A stretch of 64,000 nt of DNA from Larimichthys crocea (taxonomy: Eukaryota; Chordata; Actinopteri; Sciaenidae), in NCBI RefSeq assembly GCF_000972845.2, contig NW_020853301.1, positions 124,001-188,000 of the forward strand. Direction: 5' to 3'. The notes below the pieces were generated by a model. It saw nothing but the letters and a program-made list of their open reading frames with translations. It searched no databases and was not told the DNA's origin. The position numbers were made by a program, and so were the translations under genes. Positions 22,701-34,266 of the stretch are shown in pieces. The first letter of the stretch is position 1, and each line of letters begins with the position of its first letter.

Positions 22701-25700
22701 AACAAAAATGTATTATATCTCGTATCATGTCAAACTTAATTGGATCATGACATATCAAGTATGGAATTATTTGTAAAAATATTTACATGGAAGTCAGACA
22801 GTTTAATAATTTGGGTAAATTGACACTTCACAGGTGCCGTGTTATATATGAGATTGTGTAGAAAAAGCACTTCCTTCTTATTCCAATAAAACACAATGCT
22901 CTGGTTCTTCAGCTTCCACATCCCACTGTTTTGCATTCTCTCCTTGCAAAACTATGAGGGCTTGTTGCCTTGATTAGTTTCCCTAATCACCTCCACTCCT
23001 CCTAAAGAAGAAACAGATACATTTTCTGCACTCTACAGCAGATCCAAGTGTTTGTTGACTCAGATCTATGCTCAAGTTCTACAAACACAGAAACAAGTGC
23101 AGTTTGTGCATGATTAGCTGCTTCAGGCTCCATTTTGCTGCTGGCGGGCGGCACTGAAAGCGGCATGGCTGGGGTCATATCAAAAGTACGCAGCCCCACT
23201 CTCATGACCCAGCTTTATCAACACATTCAGAGATAAGGAGAACGACCTTAGTGACAGATACTCTACATCATCATCCATTTTTATTCAGATGATTTGCTTC
23301 CTGCAGACGAGCCCCATGAGCAAAATGGCTCTGACGTCAGCTCAGAACAAAGCAGGAGATAGCGGGCTGAGAGGCGGAAGCTTTCACAGATCCACTTAAG
23401 ATATGTACAAGAAAGCCATCAAGCGGTGTTATATGCAAGGAATATAGCAGAAGATGAGAATCAATATCATCCATTATTCCCGATATCTATGCCAGTTGCT
23501 TTTAATGCTGACATCTTAAGAGGCACTCTCTCTATTGTTGGGAATAACAATAAAAAAAGGCTGTCTCTGATTTTCCATCTAGACAGTCAGCAAAGAGCTG
23601 AGCTTTATTCCATTCAGGAAAAAACGCTGGAGGCAGTGGAAGTAAAGAATGTACTGTATGTGTTCTTCTGTGTGCCTAATTCTGCTCACACAGTATGATA
23701 CAAGTGACACAAATGGGATCAGTTCAAGTTAGGATCTGTGTTTTTTTTCCAGGACCTCTACATATACATTGGCACAGTGTTTCGGCTTGTTCAACACCAG
23801 GATACTGCAATGTGAAATCTTCAGGGGCCCATATTTCTCAGTAGTCATCTACGCAGTGCTTAGCTGCAGAGAATGCGATATTGTTTTGATGATTGAGGTC
23901 ATACAGAAGGTTGGACTGACATCAGGGTGGGAGTGCGCAGAGGAGCGGACCTTCATAACAGTGGTATTATCCAGGGACAGCAGGATGCAAGAACTGTTGA
24001 GGCTCTAGGGGGTCGTACTGACTCCCCTTTGGGGCCAAGGCAATAACAGAACCCTCCCATCTATCTCATGTAGCGCTGCTTTCACACCCGGGTTACTGAT
24101 AGATTGCGCTGAATCGGGGGATTGGAAACATCGCAGACGTAGGACACCTGAGGGTCGTCCATTTTGAAGCTGATAATCAGACGGAGCTTCCACTGCCATT
24201 GTAAATAACTGGGAATGTGTCCCTGTCCTCCATTTGCTTTCGAGTTACTGACAACCTGCCTTGGTCAATTCAATACTGTCGACAACACTATTAGAGTGCC
24301 TGTTGATTTGTTCCTGCTGCTGCTGAGCTTGGCTACCTCCATTTTCCTCTTGACATTTGACCTCAATAACTTGATCTGACAAAGGTCAATCTACCGAGAG
24401 GAGACCCTGCTTATATGGAGTAGACAACTGAAAAACAACAGCGCGCTGCAACTAAGAAGCGGCAACTTTAAATTTTAAATACAAAATGCAACCTTATGCA
24501 ACAGTTTATAGCAGCCTTTAAAAAACATAATTTCCCACAGGTCCAAGACTGTTGCAGGTTAAAGGTCACCTGCTTTAAAGAAAAGTAGAGTGGAGAGCTG
24601 TGAGAATGGATTGGTATTCCCCAGTGATGTTGATGTGGTAACAGGTAAAAAGATGAAGAGATGACAACTGAAGTGAGTGTAGGTGGATATCATGGATAAC
24701 ACTAATGAATTCAATTATATTTTCATAAAAATTTGACGAAGGGTAATGGGGATTGAGAAATTTACCGATCCGTACAAAACACATGATTATCATAAAAATC
24801 ATCAAAACACAGTGACAGACAGCTGAGGACAGATGGAAACTGCCTTTTGATGACTTGTACAACTAGAGAACTACATTTCATTGAAGTCTTTGAGCAGCCC
24901 TGTTCCTTGTCTTTTCAGCCATGGTGACTAACGCTACTCTACTAACTGCTAACTAACCAATTATTCCAAATAACTCAGAAACATCGAACTTCCTTCATTT
25001 GTGCACCAGAAGCTTATTCCAAGAAGACCTAAGTCACAGTGAGTGTTAAGAACAGAAAACAACAAAGCTTCCATTAGTTCGGCATGTGTTGACTTGAGTT
25101 TTAGATAAATGTCACAGATTACTGCTTTAATTGCCTCTGAATGAAAACCATAAAATTATTGTGCCTAGCCCAAATTTTCTCTTCTCCCTGTCAACCTCCA
25201 ACACTAATTAATTTGCTATTTTGAGGTAGTCATTATAAATAACATGAATGCGTCTAATCGACACTGGTATTGGGGGAAGCATTTGGGTGATACAAACCAG
25301 CCCTGGCTTAAACTGCAGGCACAGAGCCAAGGACAAACTGCAAATCCAGTGCCCCAGTGGCTCTAACTCTCCTGTTTGTTGATTTTTGTTGTGTAAAAAC
25401 TGTCCTTTGCAAGTTTTTAAAGGGTGACCTTAGTGTGATGATTACAATGTTTTATAATTAGAAACTGGAAGCAGAGGCATTCTGAGCCAGGTGCCAGGGC
25501 CGTGCTGGGACGGGACAGTTATAGACAGGATGTGTTTGTCTTGATGGCATGCAGCTGATCCAAAAAAAAACAATCAGTGTCTCTCTAAGAAGCATTATAG
25601 TGATTAACTCACATAGAATCTGTCCCTCTGCCTTTCAAACATGACTGATATGTTAGCAAACTGTAGCACTGCTGAGTGATGAAGGGGCCCATGGATCTCT

Positions 25701-26279
25701 CATAAGCAGACTTTTTGGAATTTCACTCATTTTCATACACTGTATGATATCAATCAAAAGTCTGTCTTAACAATCACACTTGCTGTTTTGACTGCTTAAA
25801 GGAAACAATGTTTTATTACAAATTGGTAATTTTATACCTCAGACCATTCCCATCAATACTAACATACTCCCAGTTCAGCGTCAAGATAATTAAAGTATTA
25901 TAGTTTACAGCCTGGTTCAGCTTTGACCCACTGTATATACATATAAGTGGTGGCTAACTTGGCTGAACTGTCTCTCTTCACGTAACTGCTTGTGTTTGTT
26001 GACCGTGGGCCATCCAAACCAGACCAAACGGAATGTGAAACAGGTCTAGAAGCTGTATTAATCGAAATTGTATTAGCCTACTCAAATAGTCACTCGATGT
26101 TGCCAGGTGACCATGTAGTAATTAGTCAGGCTAATCATAAAAGACAAACTAACTTTAGCATTTTTATTTTTAAACCTGCTGCCATCATAAATATGATCCT
26201 CCTCTAATTTCAAAAAAATGTATAAAGGCTGTTGTTTAGACAGAGTATCCAGAGACTGGAAGGAACTCATTCCTAACAT

Positions 26280-26500
26280 ACTTAAAGCAACACTTGTAAC
26301 TTTTCTACCATTAACTACACTGACTTGTAATCAGGTGAATGGTGTCTCTGTCATTCCCACTCTACAGCCCGTACATCTGTTCTTGCACTATGTGACTTTG
26401 TGATCTGGGTACGATCACCCATGAGAAGTATGTTACGCTTTATACATATCTCACTTATTTTGGTAAAACTAGATCATATTTTTTGGAGGAAATGTTGACG
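26280..26500. repeat. Dispersed repeat, partner of 12.2 kb
   Basis: Starts CTTAAAGCAACACTTGTAAC and shares ACACTGACTTGTAATCA and a diverged GATCATATTTTTTGGAG block with about 12165-12320 in the same order and spacing class. Probably two copies of one small element family. Confidence 0.5.
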
Positions 26501-26879
26501 GGGGAGCAATGCTGGAATTAGAGTTAGAGCATGGCAGAGGCACAGTCTGCCCAAGAACTCGTGATATTGATCGTTGGCATACACACACAAAAACTTGCAG
26601 TCTTACAGTATAACTGGACAAAGGTCCCACACTCTAAAAACGAATTCAGGGGGCCTTTAGTCATTACCTAAATATATATATTGTTCTGAAATAAAAAATC
26701 AAGTACTGAGATACTGTTAGACTTTTTACTTGTAATTGTTATTTTATTGAGTTTGGTTGACATACAAATTATGCCTGTTTATTCAATATACTATCATGAC
26801 TTGTCTGAGTTTAAAATTTTCAGTTAATAAAAAAGTATTTAATTTTAAGGTCTGTCAATGTAAAATACAATTTGATGAC

Positions 26880-26995
26880 GTGTAGGCGGCGCCCATTTTC
26901 ATGCACACGCCCGGACATGTTCAAGGCCAGACCCAGGCCAGTGCTCTCTGTGACTGCAGCTGCACGTGGAAGTGCTCTTTAATAAGAGTTGGAAG
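26880..26995 (+). other. Putative non-coding first exon of the SAMD3-like pseudogene
   Basis: A CpG-containing segment (GGCGGCGCCCATTTTC onward) ends at GGAAG/GTAAGTAATT, a strong splice donor, 1.2 kb upstream of a matching acceptor at 28230. The GC content is high against the AT-rich surroundings, as expected for a promoter-proximal exon. The transcription start is not defined by sequence alone. Confidence 0.45.
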
Positions 26996-28230
26996 GTAAG
27001 TAATTTTATGCTTAATTACACATATTTGCATTCGCTCAGGATTCTGTTGGTAGCCTACTGTTAGACAAAGCTGCAACATTGTCTTTCTTCGAATAACGGA
27101 CGGGATGCTCCGGTTAGCTCGGTCCCGCGTTTGTGTGCACCGCAGTCCGGTTGTAGCTAGCTACACGACCGCCTTTTCCGCGAGTTATGGAGCTTTTAAC
27201 ACTACTGTGGTACAGACTATATCATTGTAATTTGTTTAAAATGTTTAAAAGATCGCTAACGTTGTTAGCCACGAGGCTAACGCTAATCGGGTTACTTGCT
27301 GCCATTCCGACATTTTATTCAAACGTCCCCGCACTCCGGCATTTTTGTTCGATATTTCAGGCTGGAATAAACTTTATTGGACAGTATGTAATTTGTACTT
27401 TTTGGGAATTCACTCTCGTCCATTCCGCATCCTGAAGACGACACAGCACTGTACACACCGTGTTTAACCTGCTCCCCCCAAGGGCCCCCGCCGGCGGGGG
27501 CTGGCGTTTATAAATAATTAATCCTTCTCATTACGCCGACCAACAAGCACCAATATGTACATGTAATACACCAAAATGTCGACAAGAAACTCAGCTTCAA
27601 GTTTATATAAACCATTATTTGATTAACAAAACGTCATTTCAACCACAAGCAATAATATGAGCATATAGTGAAAACATAAATCGGTAACTTTCTGCATTTC
27701 CGTGATCATATTTCTCCAACAGCGTAATCTCCGTCAGTAAACAGGGTGCCGTTAGAAAGCTCACATTCCGATCTACACAGAGGTACCAAGCTTGTCTATA
27801 TAAGATGAACACTCACTCCCCAGAATTTCCATGAACCGCCAACAAAAAACTTTTTTCTTTTTACTGATACGATAAATTATGTCTTAGCTCTGCTATTTTT
27901 CAATATAAACTTGTGTTTGAGCTCATAAAAACGCTGCAATCTGCTGCTTCTAAACCTTCTTCATCATTCTGATGTTATTTTTTATACAATTCGCGCTGGT
28001 TATGAAGTCAGAGACCGGATTGTTTACGGAGTGTGAAGTTGCTCCGTATAACCTATCATTTTCAGATGAAATGATACAAACTCACATATTACAATCTTCC
28101 TAGTGTTTTCAGACCGTAACATACACAGTAAATGTGTTCCTGATTATATATGCTCTTTACATTATTCACCATTTAATGTGTTCCTGATTTATATGTATAT
28201 CAGCTGTAACTAAAAACATTTTGTTTACAG
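26996..28230 (+). other. Putative intron 1 of the SAMD3-like pseudogene
   Basis: Bounded by GTAAGT and TTGTTTACAG. It contains an 18-bp GC palindrome (27484-27501, core CCCCCGCC/GGCGGGGG) and an AT-rich block after it. I see no gene. Short open frames (27187-27435) have no domain support. Confidence 0.4.
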
Positions 28231-30455
28231 GTTGCATAATGCCGGCTCAACTCTGAGTGATCCTTGCGGATCAATATGTCCATAAAGTTGTACTACCATC
28301 TGGAATCCCTGAGACAGTGGATGAGCTTCACTCACTCATTTGTGATAGATTTTCCATTGCCAGAGACTTCTGTCTTCACTATAAAGATGTTGATTTTGGT
28401 GATGAGTTTTTCACCCTTTTTTCTACAACTGACCTCAAGGATAAGGACACAATCAAGGTTGTGTTTCTCCAGGACCACGAGCCTACAGTAACTTTAAACT
28501 TGACTGATGTGACCAACATGACGGATGCGACCAACATGACTGATGTGACCAACATGACTGACCAGTCTTTGGAGGAGCACAATGTGGATGACACCTCATC
28601 TGTGTCAACCGATGATACACTGATTCTCTCATCATCTCAAGATAGTCCAGGCCACCGTTCCCAGTGCTGGCCCGCTCAGTTTTCAATTCCCAGCTTTTCT
28701 AGCTTCACAGAGATCCAAATTCAGTCAGCCAATGAGTGCTTCAAAAAACATGGGACTCTTTTGACTGCAAAAGAATTCATTCCACTACTCCCAGACATCC
28801 TTGGAAAACTAGGGGAGGCGATTTATGAATACACTGCTTATCCATCCAGTCTGCAGATCAGTGAGGTAGCAGAGGCCCTCACTCAAAAGCATCCCTGCCT
28901 CAAAGAACCAGGGTCCTTTAATGGGTCCTATGGATGGGCGCAGCGCCTAAAATATAAGATGAACAATTTCAGAAGCAAACTTCGAGGTCTCGGTTGCCCT
29001 GAAGTTGAAGTGAACTCACTCAAGAGAAAAACAACACATGACCAGTATCCAGCAAAGAATCTGAAAAAAACAAAGAAGGCTGAGGTGAATTACCTACCCC
29101 CTCATGGTCAAGGTGAAACTACTGCAAGTTTGGAAAAAGAGAGAGTGGAGCTCCTAAGCGAAGTGATGAAAAGGGACAACTCCAAGGTGGTAGCTCAGAA
29201 AATGGCCAAGACGTTCAGCCTTCGTCGGGAGGAAATAGTGAATGAGGCCCCTGCCATAAGTGACTTCATGAAGCGCTGGCCTGCGCTTTTTAGTGAAGCA
29301 CAGGTGAGATTATAAAATGTTTAATAAACCAGTATTTTTGTACTGTGGATTGATACAATGTGGATACCTGTCCACAAATTGAAATAAGATAGATAAATAC
29401 ATGTAGAAATACAGAAATAACCTTTTTTCATTTCCAAAATGTACTTGTTTTTTCAGATTTAAATATTTATTTCTGGATTTATTTGTTTATTTATACTTAT
29501 GTCTCTTTTGGTCCTTCATACTGGTGTGCCCTGCAGATCTGTGAAGAATTCAAGAGGATAACAACAGTTAGCCTTGAATCGACCTTTCTGGCCAAGCTTG
29601 ACCAATGCACCCCGAAACTGATGGCCTTGACCCAATCAAAAGGAGGAGCTGCAGGACTGAAGATGAGGCACATTAAGGACATGCTTCTTGAGGTATAATG
29701 ATGAATAGACCTTTATTTTAAATATGTTTCTCCCTCACTATTTCATGTCAATTGTAAAAATGGCTACTATGAACAAGTTCGCTCATTTTTTTTCTAATTT
29801 TCATGATTTGGGTTACACTTGCATCTGATTTATATTGAACACCTGATCTATTTTTTCCATGAATCAGGACAACACAGTTGAAAGGCGGAGAGAAGTTGCC
29901 ATTCGCTGCCTCATAGTTTACCTCGGAGAGAAGGAGGAAGAACTTTTCAAACAGTACAGTGTAAGTAATTGCGTATGCTTTTAATTTTTATTTTGTTTGA
30001 ACTGCATGTCTCTGTAGCCTTCCTACGTGGAGATATGGCCGTTCCAATCCCATGCCTGAGCCTCCTGTGGGCTAGGTATTGAAGTACATGGTCACCTTGC
30101 ATTCCCTTATGCACATCACCCTGAAGAGTTTGAGCCATGTATGTTATACACCCTAAAACCTTTTCATTTCTTCGACAAGGACGTGGAGGAGCTCGACACA
30201 GACCTTCTGATGCAAGTGATGAAGATTGCCATCATCGGTGACCGTGCAACCATCGTAGTCGAGGGAACCAAAGTCCTGCAGAGGTTTGATGTCGCCAGAT
30301 CCTGTGCTTTGCTGATGGGAGTAATATATGCTCTAAACCTTAGCTATCCCAAGCAGTTGAAATTTACTTTTGAGGCATTCCAGAAGCTATGCCTTGGGCT
30401 TGACGGACAGAAAGCCAGCTCTAAAATAATGAATCTCAAGTATGGTATTTTCTAG
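28231..30455 (+). pseudogene. SAMD3-like protein gene, five-exon pseudogene
   Basis: Coding exons 28231-29303, 29537-29692, 29868-29960 and 30018-30455 all have GT/AG junctions and join in frame. The product matches the multi-copy fish 'sterile alpha motif domain-containing protein 3-like' family: a PB1-like N-terminus (KVVLPSGIPETVDELHSLI), the conserved block HPCLKEPGSFNGSYGWAQRL ... INYLP-like VNYLPP, and the C-terminus GVIYALNLSYPKQLKFTFEA. Two in-frame TGA codons break it: 28254-28256 (sixth codon after ATG 28239) and 30057-30059. Both are one C-to-T change from CGA, as in methyl-CpG decay. A GTG at 28257 is not a credible start. Its biochemical role is unknown to me. It lies inside the block between the L1b halves. 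Confidence 0.72.
28502..28562 (+). repeat. 18-bp tandem repeat in coding exon
   Basis: Three to four copies of an 18-base unit encode (T/A)NMTD(V/A) repeats, between the PB1-like domain and the conserved central block. The unit is in multiples of three, so copy number can change without shifting the frame. Confidence 0.8.
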
Positions 30456-31095
30456 AGCGGGCTTGATCCACCTTGCATGAGGGAGAAGCTCACATCACAC
30501 ACACACGCACACACACGAGCATGCATGCACGCACACACACACACACAGACACACACACAAAACATCATCACTATCTAGACTGCGTACAAGTTTCTGTTGG
30601 ACACGGAGCATCATGGTAAATACAAATGCAGATGCTTATTAATATACAGTAAGGATTAAAAACAAATCTATGTCAACATATGTAAAAGAACCCTAACTTT
30701 TATTCTAATTGGATTCACAATACATTTATATATATAAAAAATGACAATAATAGGGGGAAGGCAATATCAGTCCCTTGCTTGGTTGATCCACTGCTTTATC
30801 TCATCAACAACTGGATGGATTGCCATTAAATTTTGTCCAGACATTCATCGTCCTGAGAAGATGACTCTTATTGACTTTGGTGATCTCCTCACTTTTCACC
30901 TAGCATGTAATCTTCCCTTCAGGGTGACCTGTAAAAACTGTTTGCCCACAGAGCATCACCATCAGGTCACAGTTTTAAGTCATCCAAAATAATTAGGTAA
31001 CTAATGACTGTACATTGTGTTTAGTGCTCCTACTGCCACTAGTAGCGCTTGGTATTTGGGACTAAAAGCTGCTCCTCCCTGTTCCTTTCTTTCCT

Positions 31096-31137
<42 letters not shown>

Positions 31138-31364
31138 TTATAGTATTAATACCTACCATAGGATGACCTCTGTTCTGAGGGTGTTAGTGTGTTTTGAACC
31201 TGAATATTTAGTGCTGTCTTTTGATGGATGCTGTTCCTCCTCAAAAGCTTCTGAGTGTATGTTGCAATGTAGCCTACAGATGCTGCTGTTTTCTGCAGTT
31301 TCAACGATTCAGTGTTGTTGTAATTTTAATAAATGTTTCTGATTAATTTAAATATTACTGTCTG
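30456..31364. other. Unassigned stretch with CA microsatellites
   Basis: Downstream of the pseudogene stop. It contains a mixed CA/CG-rich microsatellite at 30491-30560 and a clean (CA)n at 31099-31135. No gene seen. Confidence 0.6.
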
Positions 31365-31756
31365 AATTTCTGTTCTTTTTGAGGACCAGGAAAGAGTCCC
31401 TTAGCTGCTGTCTGTTTGCCAGGTTTTATTATAGGACAGGGCTCAACTTAACTCTTGCAGAGATTGACTTTATTAAGTTCATGTTACTTAAAAATGTATT
31501 TTACTGAGGCCTAAAAGCTAATTCACCATACTTAAAACATTATGTTGGATCAACTTAAATACTTGCATTCATGTTGACAGTTATTAAGTTCATGCTGCTT
31601 AGAAATGCTTTTTATTGTGGCCAAAAAGCCACTTGACCATACTCAAAAAATTGCGTTGAATTTATGTAATTCTGCCTGTTGGCTTAACTTAAAAATTCTA
31701 GTGGAAAACATTAACATACTTTTTTTTGTTGATACAAAGTTTTATTTATTAGAGTG
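31365..31756. repeat. CACTA-like non-autonomous element with ~111-bp tandem units
   Basis: Two diverged units start TTATTAAGTTCATG at about 31470 and 31581 (period ~111). The right edge AGAGTG (31751-31756) would read CACTCTAATAAA on the other strand, like the CACT... termini of EnSpm/CACTA elements, and L1b ORF2 sequence starts right after it. The left terminus was not identified, so element extent is uncertain. Confidence 0.4.
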
Positions 31757-32305
31757 TATAGTGATAGCTAAATATGACAAAAAAACTTCCTCTCTCTGCT
31801 GGAGAGGCTGTGGTCTAGTGGGAGATTTCTCACATATTGATTGATCCTCAGCAGTTGATTCTAGGGACACTTCACACAGATCTTTGAAATAATCATCTGT
31901 ACCTGCTTAGAGCTCTTGTGATAATTGCCCACAAAATGATTACTGTGAACTGGCTTAAGCCTCAACCACCGACTTTACTACAATGGACTCAAAGGCTGAA
32001 AACAGTGAACTGTATGGAAAGCTTAACTGCGCGGTTACGACTCCGGATGGACTTGTATTTGGAAAAGTGGGCACCTGTCATAAACTATTTGAGTGACTAA
32101 ATGTAAGAAGTTCAACTCAACTGGGCAGATCAGATCGAACGAACACTTGGATAATACCTTGTTACCCCTTCCTGTGTATATTACTGCAGTAATGTCTATT
32201 TTATTTTATTTCTTGGTTTACTTGTTAACTGTCTATATCTGATACTCTAACACTGTGTGGATGTCTTGTCAAGGAATATGTTTTAATAAATGTTCAAAAA
32301 TAAAT
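31757..32305 (+). mobile_element. L1b 3' part (ORF2 C-terminus and 3' UTR)
   Basis: Translation gives the cysteine/histidine region LCWRGCGLVGDFSHI, then DPQQLILGTL, a TGA within ...TDL*NNH, LYLLRALVIIAHKMITVNWL and MESLTARLRLRMDLY, ending at a stop after INYLSD (32098-32100). This is the C-terminal end of a fish L1 ORF2p. A ~200-bp 3' UTR with AATAAA (about 32285) and an A-rich tail is followed by the right copy of the 17-bp target duplication. The RT and endonuclease parts that should precede it are absent. Confidence 0.85.
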
Positions 32306-33248
32306 AAATTTTCAACTGTCAAATGATGTATGGGGTTCCATTCTCAGGCTGGTAAATTCTACATCTCTCTGTGCACGTCACTGTCTGTTACAGTTTAAGG
32401 TGGTGCACAGGGCTGATATATCTAAAGCCAAATTGTCTTATATGTTCTCTGACGTTGATCCTTTATGTGACAAGTGTAAGAGAGGGGAGGCCTCGCTTAT
32501 CCATATGTTTTGGACTTGTCCAAGCCTGGAAAAATACTGGAGAGATGTTTTTTCAAACCTTGTCCATTATTCTTAATCTTGAACTAGAGCCCAACCCACT
32601 GATTGCCCTTTTCGGCACCACCAGTGAGGATGACATGCGCCTCACTGCAACCAAAAGCCGTATGCTGTCCTTTGCCTCACTTATGGCTAGGCGTGCAATT
32701 CTATTGAGGTGGAGGGACGCTGCCCTGCCCACACACGCTCAGTGGTTAAGGGACATCATGTCCTGTCTAGACCTCGAAAAGATCTGTTATTCAGTTTGCG
32801 ACTCGAGCAAGAAGTTCCAAAAGGTGTGGGGACCTTTCTTGAAATACTTGGAGAACCTTAAGTCAAATTGAAATATCTGCCCCTGTTTCCTTTGTTTTGC
32901 TTCTTTGTCCTTTTTTGTCACTTTCAGAGTCTGTATCAGTCAATGTCTAAATACTCCTGCTTATTGCTCCTACCTTTTTACCTTTATTTAGTTATTCATC
33001 CTGTTTGTTTATTTGTTTAGCTAGTTTATTTTTATTACTTATTTATTTCGCAACTCAATTCTTCCCGATAACACTCCAGGAATAATACTCAGGAATCATG
33101 ATCTGTAGGTGTGGCTTGTGGGAGGGGAGGGATGTTTATGTTTGTGTTGATGTTGGATTACTCTGGAAAACATACAATGTATGATCATGTATATGTGATG
33201 TGATATGTAAAATTCAATAAAATATCTGAGAGAAATAAATATATATAT
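32306..33248 (+). mobile_element. L1a 3' part (ORF2 C-terminus and 3' UTR)
   Basis: Starts with the second target-duplication copy (32306-32322) and continues the L1a frame as NDVWGSILRLVNSTSLCARH, then CDKCKRGEASLIHMFWTC (the CCHC-like knuckle of L1 ORF2p). After a frameshift near 32545 it reads NPLIALFGT, LSFASLMARRAILLRWRDA and FLKYLENLKSN, with a stop at 32869-32871. The 3' UTR runs to an AATAAA at 33218 and an (AT)n tract. The adjoining L2 frame resumes immediately afterwards. Confidence 0.88.
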
Positions 33249-33971
33249 ATATTCAGAGACTATTTAGACTGTTTTTCTTCCATTGACCTTCATCAAATAA
33301 CTTCAATAATTACTTCATCTAAGCCGTCAACCTGTCTCTTAGACCCCATTCCAACCAGGCTGCTCAAGGATGTTTTACCTCTAGTTAGCCCTTCTTTATT
33401 GGATATGATTAATTTGTCCTTATTATCAGGATATGTACCACAGTCCTTTAAGGTAGCTGTAATTAAACCTCTTCTTAAAAAGCCCACTCTAGACCCAGAG
33501 GTCTTAGCCAACTACAGACCGATATCAAACCTTCCCTTTCTGTCTAAGATACTTGAGAAAGCTGTAGCTAATCAGCTGTGTGACTTTCTCCATAACAATA
33601 GTCTATTTGAGGATTTCCAGTCAGGATTTAGAGTGCATCATAGCACAGAAACCGCATTAGTCAAAGTTACAAATGACCTCCTAATGGCATCAGACAAAGG
33701 ACTCATCTCTGTACTTGTCCTGTTAGATCTTAGTGCTGCATCTGACACCACTGACCATCAAATTCTTTTACAGAGACTGGTACATCAAATTGGCATCAAA
33801 GGAACCGCCCTAAGCTGGTTTAAATCGTATTTCTTAGATCGATCTCAGTTTGTTCACGTCAATGATGAATCCTCCATGCATACCAAAGTTTGTCACAGAG
33901 TCCCACAAGGTTCTGTACTAGGACCACTTTTATTCAGTTTAAATATGCTTCCTTTAGGGAACATTATTAGG
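33248..33971 (+). pseudogene. L2-type LINE ORF2, RT fragment (3' part of split copy)
   Basis: Continues from 13457: FRDYLDCFSSIDLHQIT, DPIPTRLLKDVLP, then an open stretch with ANYRPISNLPFLSKILEK, FQSGFRVHHSTETALVKV, LDLSAASDTTDHQ and RVPQGSVLGPLLFSL, ending NMLPLGNIIRK. These are RT motifs 1-5 of the L2/CR1 group. The YADD-bearing palm segment that should follow is missing: the copy ends at about 33971. The F-D motif (DLSAAF-D) reads SAASD, a substitution at a conserved aromatic. Confidence 0.87.
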
Positions 33972-34073
33972 AAACTGTTATGGTTCAGTTTATTATGTCA
34001 CTCACCTATGCTCCAGCTCCTGAAGAACTCCTCCCGCCAGCCTGCTCCCTGCCTCACCAGTCTGCTTCTCTAA

Positions 34074-34266
34074 CCTGGGCTCCTGGCACAGAGATGACAG
34101 TGCCCAAAGCAATTCACTTTAAGCAACTATAGCAGATAACCTAGGCTCCTGGCACCAACATGCCAGCCCCTGAGCCATTTACTTCAAGCTAATGTAGCAG
34201 GTTGCTCGAACCTGGGCACCTGGCACCAAGATGCCAGTGCCTACAGCCGTAAATGTAGCATGTAAC
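34074..34266. repeat. ~70-bp minisatellite, left part
   Basis: Repeated units of the form CTCCTGGCACCAAGATGCCA ... CATTCACTTCAA ... TAGCAGGT, about 67-72 bp each. The array is interrupted at CATGTAAC (34259-34266) by a hAT element and continues at 38655. Confidence 0.85.

Larger units (their letters stand above)
18692..26880. other. Unassigned block inside L1b, left portion
   Basis: About 8 kb with no supported coding sequence. Open frames are short and lack domains. A few dispersed-repeat fragments are visible (19685-19735 and 26280-26500). The composition looks like ordinary fish intergenic or intronic DNA. It lies between the two ends of L1b and so is either a secondary insertion or a scaffold join. 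Confidence 0.5.

Noticed and set aside
23325..23345. TGACGTCA, a perfect CRE-like octamer near 23333
   Set aside because: No gene, exon or promoter is recognisable around it; a single octamer is expected by chance in 64 kb.
27187..27435. 82-codon frame after the GC-rich exon
   Set aside because: Lies within the proposed intron, has no domain, and its hydrophobic look comes from T-rich sequence.
27484..27501. 18-bp GC palindrome read as a terminator hairpin
   Set aside because: Factor-independent terminators are bacterial; in this vertebrate context it is only an inverted repeat within a putative intron.
30491..31135. CA repeats as possible functional Z-DNA or regulatory sites
   Set aside because: Ordinary vertebrate microsatellites with nothing in the context to suggest a role.
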